From: Paenibacillus taichungensis
GTDB lineage: Bacteria; Bacillota; Bacilli; Paenibacillales; Paenibacillaceae
Length of the DNA stretch: 64,000 nt
Direction: 5' to 3'
NCBI RefSeq assembly: GCF_003287275.1
Contig: NZ_QEVW01000010.1
Location: 62,001 to 126,000, forward strand
Shown in pieces: positions 8,069 to 17,070 of this stretch. Numbering within the stretch: the first letter of the stretch is position 1; each line of letters begins with the position of its first letter. Under the pieces are notes generated by a model that was given only the letters and a program-made list of their open reading frames with translations, searched no databases and was not told the DNA's origin. The translations under genes were made by a program, and so were the position numbers.

Positions 8069-9100
8069 ATGCAAACTGGAATTTTGGAGGGGAAGGAAAA
8101 TAATCAGGCGGGTCTTTGTTCATGTTCAGTGCAAGCCAGGCAAAGCCACTTAAATGAGGGAAATGAAGGCAAGCAACAAATTATGAACCCATACCATATG
8201 AGGAGCATGAAGAATCATAGTTTCATGAGCAACCTGAGCAATCGATACGGGGCGCGCCCTAACCTTCGCGCTAACGTATGGACCCGTATGAGCCTGGGAC
8301 TCATCATCATATTCAGTATGAGTGTGATGTATTATTCCTCCACTGCTGAAGCAGCGGGCCCTGAGCTTGGCGTAACAGCCCAGAAGGCGTGGGAAACCGT
8401 GCTGAGCAAGGCCGATTCGCAGACCAAGTTGTCCCTGCAACGAGCGTACGAGAACGTTAGTAACTGGACGACGCAGGAACAAGCTTGGGAACAAAAGACA
8501 AAGACCATTCATGCCGCCAATACCAAGGAGCTTGAACAACTACGTGTAAGTATAAGGCAAATCGATGATGCAAAGATCGGGGGTCTAAATGAAAAGGTAA
8601 AACAAACCGAGGCACGGTATGAGTCTTTGTTTGCCTTGTACAGTTCAGTGAATAAGCAGCTCGATGCCGCCAAAGCGATCAAAAACAAGGAATGGAGTGC
8701 GGCTATTCGAACCCAAGCGGATACGTTGAAACCAGTTGTTCAGCTTGCCCGACAAGACATTCGTCTCAAGAAAAAGGAGCTTGCCGAAGCCCGTAAACGA
8801 AAGAGTACAGAAGTGAAACGGTTGCGTACTTTACTGGCTGGAGCTGATCCGGTGAAGAAGCAGATTCAAACGGGCAAAAAGCAGGCGAGCCTGTCGAGAG
8901 AGCGATATTCAAACGCGTTGCAGCAGTTCAAACAGAGCACAAAACTAGGCCAGTCATCACGCGTATTAAGCTCGTTGAACTCCTTATCCGCAGCAGCAGA
9001 GAAATGGGCAGGTTCCAAACAACATATCTATACACTGGAACAGAAGGTAAGTGCTACCTACGCCGCAGTCAGACAGGAATTGACCAAGAGACCTAAATAA
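8069..9100 (+). CDS. Secreted or anchored coiled-coil protein of unknown function
   Basis: 343 residues. The ATG at 8069 has an AAGGGAG RBS, but the hydrophobic signal-like segment (MSLGLIIIFSMSVMYYSSTAEA) only begins at about residue 74. Either the protein has an unusually long cytoplasmic head or translation starts later; an in-frame ATG at 8183 has no good RBS. The rest is highly charged, Lys/Gln/Glu-rich helix with few prolines, suggesting a long coiled coil outside the membrane. I do not recognise a family. It lies just upstream of nikR but has no visible functional tie to it. Confidence 0.6.
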   Translation: MQTGILEGKENNQAGLCSCSVQARQSHLNEGNEGKQQIMNPYHMRSMKNHSFMSNLSNRYGARPNLRANVWTRMSLGLIIIFSMSVMYYSSTAEAAGPELGVTAQKAWETVLSKADSQTKLSLQRAYENVSNWTTQEQAWEQKTKTIHAANTKELEQLRVSIRQIDDAKIGGLNEKVKQTEARYESLFALYSSVNKQLDAAKAIKNKEWSAAIRTQADTLKPVVQLARQDIRLKKKELAEARKRKSTEVKRLRTLLAGADPVKKQIQTGKKQASLSRERYSNALQQFKQSTKLGQSSRVLSSLNSLSAAAEKWAGSKQHIYTLEQKVSATYAAVRQELTKRPK

Positions 9101-9208
9101 AAGTGGGCTACATTAACCCTTTTGCCACTACCGAGAAACAACAGTATAGTCGATGAGAAGACAGGACTGTGGTACACTCGAAGCAAATGAGGCGGCAGGA
9201 GGATATGA

Positions 9209-9685
9209 ATGGCAGACAAAGAAGATTTGACCCGGTTTGGTGTGGCATTTCCCACGCCTCTGATCGAACAGTTTGACAGCTTTATCGAAGAGCAGGGATA
9301 CAAAAATCGTTCGGAAGCTTTCCGTGACTTGGTCCGTAAAACATTGCTGGAGCCCTCTGCATTGCATTCCGAGCAGGATGTAGCTGGAACCATTGTGATG
9401 GTATATGACCACCATATCAGTGATCTTCCCATTCGATTAATGGAGCTGCAGCACGAGGCACACCATGACATCATCTCCAATATGCATGTGCACCTGAACC
9501 ATGATCAGTGTCTGGAGGTCATTGCGGTACGGGGCAACCTAGGACGATTGCGTCATCTGCATCAGCAGATCCAGGTTCAAAAAGGAGTACTGTATGCAGA
9601 GTTGTCCGTAACGTATGTGGATGAGCTCAACAAAATGGCAAGCCACCACCATCCTCACCATTCTCCTGATTCTTCAATGGATTAA
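9209..9685 (+). CDS. nikR: Nickel-responsive transcriptional regulator NikR
   Basis: 158 residues. An N-terminal ribbon-helix-helix (LTRFGVAFPTPLIEQFDSFI) for DNA binding is followed by the ACT-like nickel-sensing domain. The high-affinity nickel ligands of E. coli NikR (His76, His87, His89, Cys95) correspond here to His82, His93, His95 and Cys101 in the segment QHEAHHDIISNMHVHLNHDQC, with the same spacing. The C-terminus adds a short His-rich tail (HHHPHH). The RBS AGGAGG precedes the ATG. It is followed by its own terminator and then the nik operon, its obvious target. Confidence 0.95.
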   Translation: MADKEDLTRFGVAFPTPLIEQFDSFIEEQGYKNRSEAFRDLVRKTLLEPSALHSEQDVAGTIVMVYDHHISDLPIRLMELQHEAHHDIISNMHVHLNHDQCLEVIAVRGNLGRLRHLHQQIQVQKGVLYAELSVTYVDELNKMASHHHPHHSPDSSMD

Positions 9686-9745
9686 ATGTCAAAATGTTAA
9701 TAACCGATTCATTGGCTTTAGCCGACTTTTTCCTTAGCACGTATT

Positions 9746-9796
9746 AAGAACAACAGATTATTGGTCGATTACCGATAACCCTGTTGTTCTTTTTGT
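9746..9796 (+). terminator. Intrinsic terminator after nikR
   Basis: AAGAACAACAG pairs with CTGTTGTTCTT, followed by a T-rich run. An inner GGTCGATTACC segment can also pair. It separates nikR from the nikA promoter. Confidence 0.85.
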
Positions 9797-9900
9797 TTTG
9801 TTATAATACCTAACTCCAAACATTGTGTGGTATATCGATTCCTCAATTAATCTTATTTAAATTCCCTGTAAATGAAAATAAATGGATTTTGAAGTTATGT

Positions 9901-9934
9901 TTGTTGACACAACAAATCTGATTTGTGCTACAAT
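9901..9934 (+). promoter_or_regulatory. nikA promoter with two adjacent palindromes (NikR operator candidate)
   Basis: TTGACA (9904-9909) and TACAAT (9929-9934) are separated by 19 bases, a little long. Two short palindromes fill the promoter: TTGTTGACACAACAA (9901-9915) and ACAAATCTGATTTGT (9912-9926). They are not the E. coli NikR GTATGA half-sites. Their position under RNA polymerase makes them the best operator candidates for the adjacent NikR. Confidence 0.55.
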
Positions 9935-9994
9935 TTTCAAAAAAAGTAACACGGATTTGGATTGAAACGAAAAATTAGAGGGGGAACAACGTAA

Positions 9995-11638
9995 ATGCGC
10001 GGATTTTCATGGAGGAAACGATCGGTTAGAGCGGGATTAGGCATTTTACTTATATGTACAGTTGGGTTGTCGGGATGTACACAGGGGACATCCTCAACAG
10101 AGAGCGTCCATCAGGCGGCGACTTCTCTTCCAAAAGACGAATTGGTGCTGGCCGTTGGCACGGAACCGGAAGGCGGATTTGATCCCACTACGGGCTGGGG
10201 ACAGTACGGCTCGCCGCTCTTTCAGAGCACTTTGTTGAAAAGGGATGCCAAGCTCCAACTGGTCAATGATCTGGCGACAGAGCATTCCGTCAGTGAAGAT
10301 GGGCTGACTTGGACCGTCACACTTCGGGATGATGTAAAGTTCTCCGATGGTGAGCCACTGACGGCTGAAGATGTCAGGTTTACGTTTGAAACGGCTGCCA
10401 AGAGCGGTTCGGTCATCGATCTGACCAATATGGCTGATGTGGAAGCACCGGATACAACTACTGTCGTCTTTACATTAAAGTCGCCGCAGTCCACGTTTAT
10501 CAGTCTTCTGACGACACTCGGTATTGTGCCTGAGCACGCCTATGGTCCTGATTATGCCGAGCATCCGGTTGGGTCTGGTCCATACAAGCTGGTGCAGTGG
10601 GATAAGGGGCAGCAGGCGATCGTCGAGGCTAACGAACAATATTACGGGAAAAAATCCACATTCCATAAACTTACATTTCTCTATCTGGATGAAGATGCAG
10701 CATTTGCGGCGGCGCAGGCGGGTACTGTCGATATCGCAGCTATCCCGGCGGCATTCAGCAAGCAGCAGGTAAGTGGCATGAAGCTTGAATCAGTGAAAAC
10801 AGTGGATAACCGGGGCATCATGTTCCCGATGCAACCCGCAGGTGCGAAGTCTGGTGACGGCCTGCCGGCAGGCAATGATGTTACATCCGACATCTCCATT
10901 CGTAAAGCGGTAAATGTCGCGATTAATCGCATTGCATTGGTGGAGGGGGTACTGGAGGGGCATGGTCGTCCGGCCTACTCGGTCAGCGACGATCTGCCGT
11001 GGAGTAATCCGGATTCTGTATTTGCAGATGCGAATCCGGATGAAGCGAAGCAGATTCTGGCTGATGGCGGCTGGGTGGACACAGATGGTGATGGAATTGT
11101 CGAAAAGAACGGCACGAAGGCCGAGTTCAATCTGCTTTATTTTGCAGGGGATCTAACTAGACAATCTCTGGCACTGGCTGCTGCGGATATGGTGGCCCAG
11201 GCAGGGATCAAGGTCAATGTAGAGGGGAAGAGCCGGGAAGAGACGAAAAAGCTGGCCTATACTAATGCCGTATTATTCGGGTGGGGCAGTCATGATCCGC
11301 TTGAGACATACAACCTCTACAGTAGTACCCATAAAGGGGAAGGTTACTACAACACTGGATTGTACAGCAATCCAGCTGTGGACCACTGGATGCAACAAGC
11401 TCTCCAAGCGACAACGGAAGAAGAGGCACTGCCCTTCTGGCAGAAAGCGGAGTGGGACGGATCGACAGGATTCAGCTACCAGGGCGATGCGCCATGGGCA
11501 TGGCTGGTGAACATTGATCATCTGTATCTGGTGAAGAATGGTCTAAATATCGGTGAACAGCAGATCCATCCACATGGTCATGGGTGGCCGGTGACATCCA
11601 ATCTGGAAGAATGGTCATGGGATGCAGAATCGAAATAG
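9995..11638 (+). CDS. nikA: Nickel/peptide-type ABC transporter substrate-binding lipoprotein
   Basis: A 547-residue SBP_bac_5 family lipoprotein. The signal peptide ends in the lipobox LSGC (Cys28), so it is anchored on the outer face of the membrane. Family segments such as LTWTVTLRDDVKFSDGEPLTAEDVRFTFE are clear. Nickel, probably as a chelate, is inferred from the neighbouring nikR and the downstream permease and ATPase genes; the fold alone would also fit a peptide binder. The RBS is GAGGGGGAAC. It is the first gene of the operon. Confidence 0.88.
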   Translation: MRGFSWRKRSVRAGLGILLICTVGLSGCTQGTSSTESVHQAATSLPKDELVLAVGTEPEGGFDPTTGWGQYGSPLFQSTLLKRDAKLQLVNDLATEHSVSEDGLTWTVTLRDDVKFSDGEPLTAEDVRFTFETAAKSGSVIDLTNMADVEAPDTTTVVFTLKSPQSTFISLLTTLGIVPEHAYGPDYAEHPVGSGPYKLVQWDKGQQAIVEANEQYYGKKSTFHKLTFLYLDEDAAFAAAQAGTVDIAAIPAAFSKQQVSGMKLESVKTVDNRGIMFPMQPAGAKSGDGLPAGNDVTSDISIRKAVNVAINRIALVEGVLEGHGRPAYSVSDDLPWSNPDSVFADANPDEAKQILADGGWVDTDGDGIVEKNGTKAEFNLLYFAGDLTRQSLALAAADMVAQAGIKVNVEGKSREETKKLAYTNAVLFGWGSHDPLETYNLYSSTHKGEGYYNTGLYSNPAVDHWMQQALQATTEEEALPFWQKAEWDGSTGFSYQGDAPWAWLVNIDHLYLVKNGLNIGEQQIHPHGHGWPVTSNLEEWSWDAESK

Positions 11639-11679
11639 AAACGCTGCGGTAGCTTTAGCCTGAATTGGGGAGAGATTGG

Positions 11680-12675
11680 ATGGAGGACAGGATGAGATGG
11701 GTCAGATTTGTCGGATTTAAAATGCTGCGGCTGTTATCTTTGCTGGCAGGAGTCAGCGTGGTGTCGTTTATATTAATGCAGTTCTCTCCGGTGGACCCGG
11801 TGGAGGCCTACATTGGTGGAGATATGATCAGGGTGAGCGCAGAACAGCGCAGTCTTATTGAGGATCGCTGGGGACTCAATGATTCACCCGTAGAACGGCT
11901 GCTTACTTGGGGGCAGGCACTAGTCCAAGGCGATCTGGGAACATCGATGATCTATAGGCAGCCGGTTGCGGACATCATCCAGGAACGATTCATGAATTCT
12001 GTCGCTCTTATGGCGGTGGCTTGGGCGTTATCCGGTCTGATTGGATTCGGTCTGGGTGTTGTTGCTGGCATGAAACGGGACTCGCGACTGGATCGTCTGA
12101 TCTGTTGGTACTGTTACACACTGGCTTCCACTCCGGTATTCTGGATCGCGCTGTTACTGCTTATGGTATTCGGTGTATGGCTTGGCTGGCTGCCAATCGG
12201 ACTTGGTGTACCTGCGGGTATGGCAGCAGATCAAGTGACATGGGGAGATCGGGCCATGCACATGATTCTGCCTGCGTTGACGTTGAGTCTGACGGGCGTA
12301 GCCGCTATTGCCTTACATACCCGGCAGAAGCTCGTGGATGTGCTGGACTCGGATTATATTCTTTTTGCGAGGGCACGAGGTGAGCGAGGTGTTCAACTGT
12401 TTCGTCGCCATGGGTTCAGGCATGTGGTACTGCCAGCTTTGACGCTGCAATTTGCTTCATTTAGTGAATTGTTCGGTGGAGCTGTGCTCGCGGAGCAAGT
12501 GTTTTCCTATCCCGGATTGGGTCAAGCAACGGTCCAGGCGGGATTGCGCGGTGATGTGCCGCTGCTGCTGGGACTTGTGCTGTGCAGTGCGATATTTGTG
12601 TTTACAGGCAATATGTTGGCCGATATTCTATACCGTATCATTGATCCGCGCATGAAGGAGGAGGCTATAGGATGA
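11680..12675 (+). CDS. nikB: Nickel ABC transporter permease, NikB type
   Basis: A 331-residue inner-membrane subunit of the DppB/NikB family with about six transmembrane segments. It shows the N-terminal family motif RLLSLLAGVSVVSFILMQFSPVDP and the EAA-type cytoplasmic loop around DYILFARARGERGVQLFRRH. I chose the ATG at 11680 because GGGGAGA lies six bases upstream; an in-frame TTG (11665) overlaps that RBS and an ATG at 11692 is the alternative. It overlaps nikC by four bases (ATGA). Confidence 0.9.
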   Translation: MEDRMRWVRFVGFKMLRLLSLLAGVSVVSFILMQFSPVDPVEAYIGGDMIRVSAEQRSLIEDRWGLNDSPVERLLTWGQALVQGDLGTSMIYRQPVADIIQERFMNSVALMAVAWALSGLIGFGLGVVAGMKRDSRLDRLICWYCYTLASTPVFWIALLLLMVFGVWLGWLPIGLGVPAGMAADQVTWGDRAMHMILPALTLSLTGVAAIALHTRQKLVDVLDSDYILFARARGERGVQLFRRHGFRHVVLPALTLQFASFSELFGGAVLAEQVFSYPGLGQATVQAGLRGDVPLLLGLVLCSAIFVFTGNMLADILYRIIDPRMKEEAIG

Positions 12676-13655
12676 AACAGACATTGGAACGTCCCTCCCG
12701 GCCTGCAGTTCAGACTGCACAGCATCCGAAAGTTAACTCTCCCAAAAGTGAAGCGGGGAACAAGAGAAATTGGAGGCGAGTACATCCACGTACTCATGGT
12801 GGGAAAGGTTATTCAGGTGGCAGTAATCCTCGTTTCCGTAATCCGCGCAAATGGGCGATGATCTGGGGTGGCCTGGCTGTGATGTGGATTGCCATCGTGT
12901 GGCTGACAGGCAGACTGCTTCCGGCAGAATCGACGCTGACCTCCTTAATGGATCGGAATCTGGCTCCAGCCTGGGCACATCCTTTCGGTACGGATTGGCT
13001 GGGAAGAGATATGTTCATGCGCACATTAAAAGGGTTAGCAACGAGCATTCAAGTGGGGTTAATGGCGGCTTGTGGCGGCGGACTTATCGCGCTATTGCTG
13101 GGGCTCGCTGCTGCTTCAGGGAAGGCTGCGGACCGGGTCATTTCATGGATTATTGACCTCTTCCTGAGTGTTCCTCACTTGGTGTCGCTGGTAATGTTGG
13201 CTTTTGTGTTCGGTGGAGGTTTGCCTGGGGTGGCATTAGCGATTGCTCTGACCCATTGGCCGAATCTGGCCCGCATTGTACGGGCAGAGATGATTCAGCT
13301 GAGATCAGCAGAGTATATTCACATCTCACGCAGATTGGGTCATTCACGAATGCGTATTGCGGTGCGACACATGCTGCCCCATCTGATCCCGCAGCTGTTC
13401 GTGGGAGTGCTGCTGATCTTCCCTCATGCCATTCTGCATGAGGCAGCGATTACGTTTCTGGGGCTGGGGCTGTCGCCGCAGCAGCCAGCGATCGGTATTA
13501 TTTTATCAGAGTCGATGAGATATTTATCTGCAGGAATGTGGTGGTTGGCTTTTTTCCCAGGTCTCGCATTGTTGTTGGTTGTTAGTGCATTTGATGTGTT
13601 GGGCAGTAGTCTGAAGACATTAACGGGAACTGGCAGTTCAAGGGAGGTGGTGTAG
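12672..13655 (+). CDS. nikC: Nickel ABC transporter permease, NikC type
   Basis: A 327-residue DppC/NikC-family permease. The core has the family landmarks HPFGTDWLGRDMFMR, an EAA loop at VRAEMIQLRSAEYIHISRRLGHSRMRI, and LGLGLSPQQPAIG. The first 55 or so residues are an unusual hydrophilic, strongly basic extension before the first membrane segment. It is translationally coupled to nikB, and nikD begins two bases after its stop. Confidence 0.9.
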   Translation: MKQTLERPSRPAVQTAQHPKVNSPKSEAGNKRNWRRVHPRTHGGKGYSGGSNPRFRNPRKWAMIWGGLAVMWIAIVWLTGRLLPAESTLTSLMDRNLAPAWAHPFGTDWLGRDMFMRTLKGLATSIQVGLMAACGGGLIALLLGLAAASGKAADRVISWIIDLFLSVPHLVSLVMLAFVFGGGLPGVALAIALTHWPNLARIVRAEMIQLRSAEYIHISRRLGHSRMRIAVRHMLPHLIPQLFVGVLLIFPHAILHEAAITFLGLGLSPQQPAIGIILSESMRYLSAGMWWLAFFPGLALLLVVSAFDVLGSSLKTLTGTGSSREVV

Positions 13656-13657
13656 AC

Positions 13658-14614
13658 ATGGCTCTTCTTGAAGTAGAGGGAGTGTCGGTTTCGTTCCGGC
13701 GTGCTCGAGGATGGTTTGGGCACGAGGAGACCCATGCTATTCAGGATCTGAATCTGTCTGTGAATGAAGGGGAGATTGTCGCCGTCGTAGGGGCAAGTGG
13801 ATCAGGCAAAAGTGTGCTGGCGCAGGCGATCATGGGCATTCTTCCTGCAAATGCGACGATAGAAGGTCGAATTAGCTATGCAGGCGAACCCTTGACCATG
13901 GACCGGCAGCTTCATCTGCGCGGCAATGAACTGGTGTACATTCCGCAATCGGTCAGTTATTTGGACCCGTTGTTGAAGGTGGGCAGGCAGGTCCAACCTG
14001 TAAGCCAAAAGACAGGGCGCAAGCACGGATCGACGCTCCGATCCACGATGCACAAGGCAGAGCAGGAACTGACGGGACGTTATGGATTGCCACATGGCAC
14101 GACGGGTAAATATCCGTTTGAACTGTCAGGTGGTATGGCTCGGCGGGTGTTGATGGCAACGGCCACCTCGGGCGATCCGAAAGTCATTATTGCAGATGAG
14201 CCCACACCTGGCATCCATCCCGAAGTGCTGGCTGAAACGATGAAGCAATTTAGACAACTGGCCAATGAAGGCGTCGGCATCCTTTGGATTACCCATGATA
14301 TTACGACTGCCTTAACAGCGGCAGACCGCATATCCGTATTTTATGCAGGCTCCAATGTGGAGACGGCACAGGCATGTGATTTTACAGGTAAGGGCGAAAA
14401 ATTAAGACATCCATACACGAAGGCGCTCTGGAATGCGTTGCCGCAAAATGAATTTCAACCTCTGTCTGGTACCCAGCCTGAAACAGGTCGGCAGCAGGTA
14501 GGCGGATGCTCATTTGCACCACGCTGCATTGGAGCGACCATGGTTTGCACGAGTGAACGTCCTGAGCTGCGCAAGTTCCGCGACGGGGAAGTGAGGTGCA
14601 TTCATGCCACTTGA
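13658..14614 (+). CDS. nikD: Nickel ABC transporter ATP-binding protein, NikD type
   Basis: A 318-residue ATPase of the Opp/Dpp/Nik class. Walker A is GASGSGKS, the signature is LSGGMARR and Walker B is VIIADEPTPGIHPE, followed by a His-loop in WITHD. The C-terminal oligopeptide-type extension carries the expected Cys pattern (CSFAPRC and later Cys residues). It is longer than E. coli NikD because of this extension. It overlaps nikE by 11 bases. The RBS GGGAGG lies at the end of nikC. Confidence 0.9.
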   Translation: MALLEVEGVSVSFRRARGWFGHEETHAIQDLNLSVNEGEIVAVVGASGSGKSVLAQAIMGILPANATIEGRISYAGEPLTMDRQLHLRGNELVYIPQSVSYLDPLLKVGRQVQPVSQKTGRKHGSTLRSTMHKAEQELTGRYGLPHGTTGKYPFELSGGMARRVLMATATSGDPKVIIADEPTPGIHPEVLAETMKQFRQLANEGVGILWITHDITTALTAADRISVFYAGSNVETAQACDFTGKGEKLRHPYTKALWNALPQNEFQPLSGTQPETGRQQVGGCSFAPRCIGATMVCTSERPELRKFRDGEVRCIHAT

Positions 14615-15206
14615 GGCTAGAAAGACAGGGTATCGCTATGGTAAGGACGCTTGGGTATTTCAGGATATAAGTATGGAAGTACAGCAGGGGGAAGTTGTTG
14701 GTTTGTGGGGGCCCAGTGGATGTGGCAAAACAAGTCTTGGGCGTATCCTTGCAGGGTATGTGGAACCGTTGGCAGGCCAAGTGCTGCTGGATGGGAAGCC
14801 GCTTCCCAAAACCGGAGTCTGTCCGGTTCAGCTTGTATTCCAGCATCCGGAGAAAGCGGTGAATCCACGGTGGCGGATGCGCCGTGTCTTGAAGGAAGCG
14901 GCAATCGAGGACCAGGAGCTGCTCAATGACTTGGGTATCCGGATGAATTGGCTGGATCGCAGGCCCGGTGAGTTGTCAGGCGGAGAATTGCAACGATTCT
15001 GCGTTGCGCGTGCACTCGGCACAGCAACTCGTTACGTGATCGCTGATGAGATGACCACCATGCTGGATGCGATCACACAAGCCCAGATCTGGCATACGGT
15101 GATGAATATCGCGCGTCAGCGCAGCCTGGGATTGCTGATCATCAGCCATGATCGGGAGTTGCTGCACAGGTTAAGCGATCGGATTGTGCAGATGCCAACT
15201 TCATAG
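14604..15206 (+). CDS. nikE: Nickel ABC transporter ATP-binding protein, NikE type
   Basis: A compact 200-residue ATPase. Walker A is GPSGCGKTS, the signature is LSGGELQRF and Walker B is YVIADEMTTMLD, followed by the H-loop in LIISHDR. It is clearly shorter than E. coli NikE and lacks the C-terminal extension seen in NikD, but the ATPase core is complete. It pairs with NikD as the second nucleotide-binding subunit and is the last gene of the operon before a terminator. Confidence 0.88.
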   Translation: MPLEARKTGYRYGKDAWVFQDISMEVQQGEVVGLWGPSGCGKTSLGRILAGYVEPLAGQVLLDGKPLPKTGVCPVQLVFQHPEKAVNPRWRMRRVLKEAAIEDQELLNDLGIRMNWLDRRPGELSGGELQRFCVARALGTATRYVIADEMTTMLDAITQAQIWHTVMNIARQRSLGLLIISHDRELLHRLSDRIVQMPTS

Positions 15207-15236
15207 TTTACGGCGTATAAACCGTTTTACAATATA

Positions 15237-15300
15237 AAAGGGGCGTCCGAGTAGTTGATCATGAACATTAATCATGTTGACTACAGGGACAGCCCCTTTG
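15237..15300 (+). terminator. Intrinsic terminator of the nik operon
   Basis: AAAGGGGCGTCCGAGTAGTT pairs with the arm GACTACAGGGACAGCCCCTTT across a loop. The arms share the GGCTGTCC core seen in terminators at 1881 and 24475 in this window. Confidence 0.75.
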
Positions 15301-15376
15301 CAATTTTAACGAAGCCAATGCTTTAACGAACCGAGCGCGCGCTATTAGACGAAATTCTCCAGTTTTGATGTTGGAA

Positions 15377-15512
15377 CGAATTGTAGACACCTTATATGCC
15401 CGTATTGTCTGTATTTTCACAGAATTTTGCTATGCATACGATAATAAAGGGGTTGAAGTTTGTTAGCCTTCCCGATTCACGCTAAACTTCCGAATAAGGT
15501 GTAATCGATTCG
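15377..15512. repeat. Intergenic inverted repeat, TTCGTTAG family (second copy)
   Basis: CGAATTGTAGACACCTTAT (15377-15395) is an imperfect inverted match to ATAAGGTGTAATCGATTCG (15494-15512), and the second arm resembles the segment at 2148-2167. Upstream, AACGAACCGAGCGCGCGCTATT (15325-15346) resembles the third copy near 24545. No gene lies in 15207-15543. Confidence 0.45.
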
Positions 15513-15543
15513 TAGCGTCTTTAGTTTACTTTACCTACCGTGA

Positions 15544-16740
15544 TTATTGGTTCGACAGCCTGCCCACCAGCACAGACAATCTGCGCATGGCTTCTTCCAC
15601 TGTTGAACGTGGGCAAGCCACATTCATGCGCATGAATCCTGTGCCTTCTGCTCCGAAGATACTTCCATCATTGAAGGCGAGTCCCGCTTCCTTGAGCAGC
15701 ATCGTACACAGCTGCGCATGTGGAATATTCAACTTTCGGAAATCCACCCACAGCAGGTAAGTCGCTTCTGGAAGTTGGATTCCGATTTGCGGCATATGCT
15801 CTGCGACATACTCCTGCACGTATTCCATATTTCCGCGGATATAGGCAAGGCAGTCATCCAGCCATTCTTCAGCACCGTTGTAGGCCGCTTCGGCTGCAAC
15901 TGCTCCCAACGTGCTGATGTTGGCAAGTCCCATCGTTTTCACGCCCTGCATGAATGATTCACGCAGCTTGGCATTTGGAATGATGATATTGGAGGTGCAA
16001 AGACCTGGTATGTTGAACGTTTTGCTTGGTGCTGTACAGATGATGCTGAGATCAGCGACAGCTTCAGAAATCAGGGCCAACGGAGTATGCGCACCGCGTT
16101 GGTGGACCAGATCGGCATGAATCTCATCCGAAACGATAATTACATTATATTGCATGCAGAGTGCAGCAAGGCTTTGAAGCTCTTCACGAGTCCATACCCG
16201 CCCAACTGGGTTGTGAGGGCTGCACAGAATTAACATTTTGACCCGACCCGTCTTCAGGCAGGATTCCAGATGCTCCAGATCCATAGAATAATGTCCATCG
16301 TTCTCCACTAATGGATTGGTCATCAGTTCTCTGCCTTGACCACGTATTACATCATAGAACGGTGCATACACCGGAGTCTGAATTACTACTGCATCTCCCG
16401 GTTCGGTGAACCGTTGTACAGCAATGCTGAGTGCAGGCACAATACCTGGGGTGAATACAACCCATTCATCGTTAATGCTCCAGTTATGACGTCGCTCCAT
16501 CCATCCCGATAGCGCTGCGTGATACGCATCTGTTCGCACCGTATAGCCAAAAATACCATGCTCCATTCGAGTCTTCAACGCTTGAATGACCGACGGCGGA
16601 GCAGCGAAATCCATGTCAGCAACCCACATGGGGAGTGCATCTGAGACGCCAAAAATCTCCTCAAGCGCATCCCATTTCTCTGATCCCGTGGAGAGCCGAT
16701 TAATAGGCTCGTCAAATGTATGATTATTGTTCTTGCTCAT
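15544..16740 (-). CDS. patB: PLP-dependent C-S lyase/aminotransferase, MalY/PatB family
   Basis: A 398-residue fold-type I pyridoxal-phosphate enzyme. The MalY/PatB group is recognised from LPMWVADMDF near the N-terminus, SPHNPVGRVW, SDEIHADL (Asp205 contacts the cofactor) and APSKTFNIPGL with the Schiff-base Lys240. Members are usually cystathionine beta-lyases or other cysteine conjugate beta-lyases that release thiol, pyruvate and ammonia. The start has a GGGGG RBS nine bases upstream. It stands alone, so the exact substrate is open. Confidence 0.88.
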   Translation of the reverse strand: MSKNNNHTFDEPINRLSTGSEKWDALEEIFGVSDALPMWVADMDFAAPPSVIQALKTRMEHGIFGYTVRTDAYHAALSGWMERRHNWSINDEWVVFTPGIVPALSIAVQRFTEPGDAVVIQTPVYAPFYDVIRGQGRELMTNPLVENDGHYSMDLEHLESCLKTGRVKMLILCSPHNPVGRVWTREELQSLAALCMQYNVIIVSDEIHADLVHQRGAHTPLALISEAVADLSIICTAPSKTFNIPGLCTSNIIIPNAKLRESFMQGVKTMGLANISTLGAVAAEAAYNGAEEWLDDCLAYIRGNMEYVQEYVAEHMPQIGIQLPEATYLLWVDFRKLNIPHAQLCTMLLKEAGLAFNDGSIFGAEGTGFMRMNVACPRSTVEEAMRRLSVLVGRLSNQ

Positions 16741-17070
16741 TGCTTAAATCCCCCTTGAAATCCGTTCCTTCGACTACAATCGACAGATTATTATCTAATA
16801 AATTTGGTGATTTCGCAACTTGTAACAGCGGATGGATTCCAATTTATATAGGGCTGCATCCAGGAATATATTCATGTAATAACAATGAATCGAGCGTGCG
16901 TAAAGCAAAATAATGAAACGACTAATTTTGTGCGCCGCTGGTCCTGTTTTCCTCTTAAATCATGTACAAGCTCTCGCCAGATGGTATTATGATTCCAACC
17001 TTTGGTTTAGCAATGAAGCAGCAACCGTACATATATTTTCGATAATAGAAACAATCAGGAGGGATTTTGG
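16741..17070. other. Divergent intergenic region, no gene seen
   Basis: This lies between reverse-strand patB and the forward secreted protein gene. It is A/T-rich and must hold both promoters; CGATAATAG near 17040 is a possible -10 for the forward gene. No gene-like frame is seen. Confidence 0.4.
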
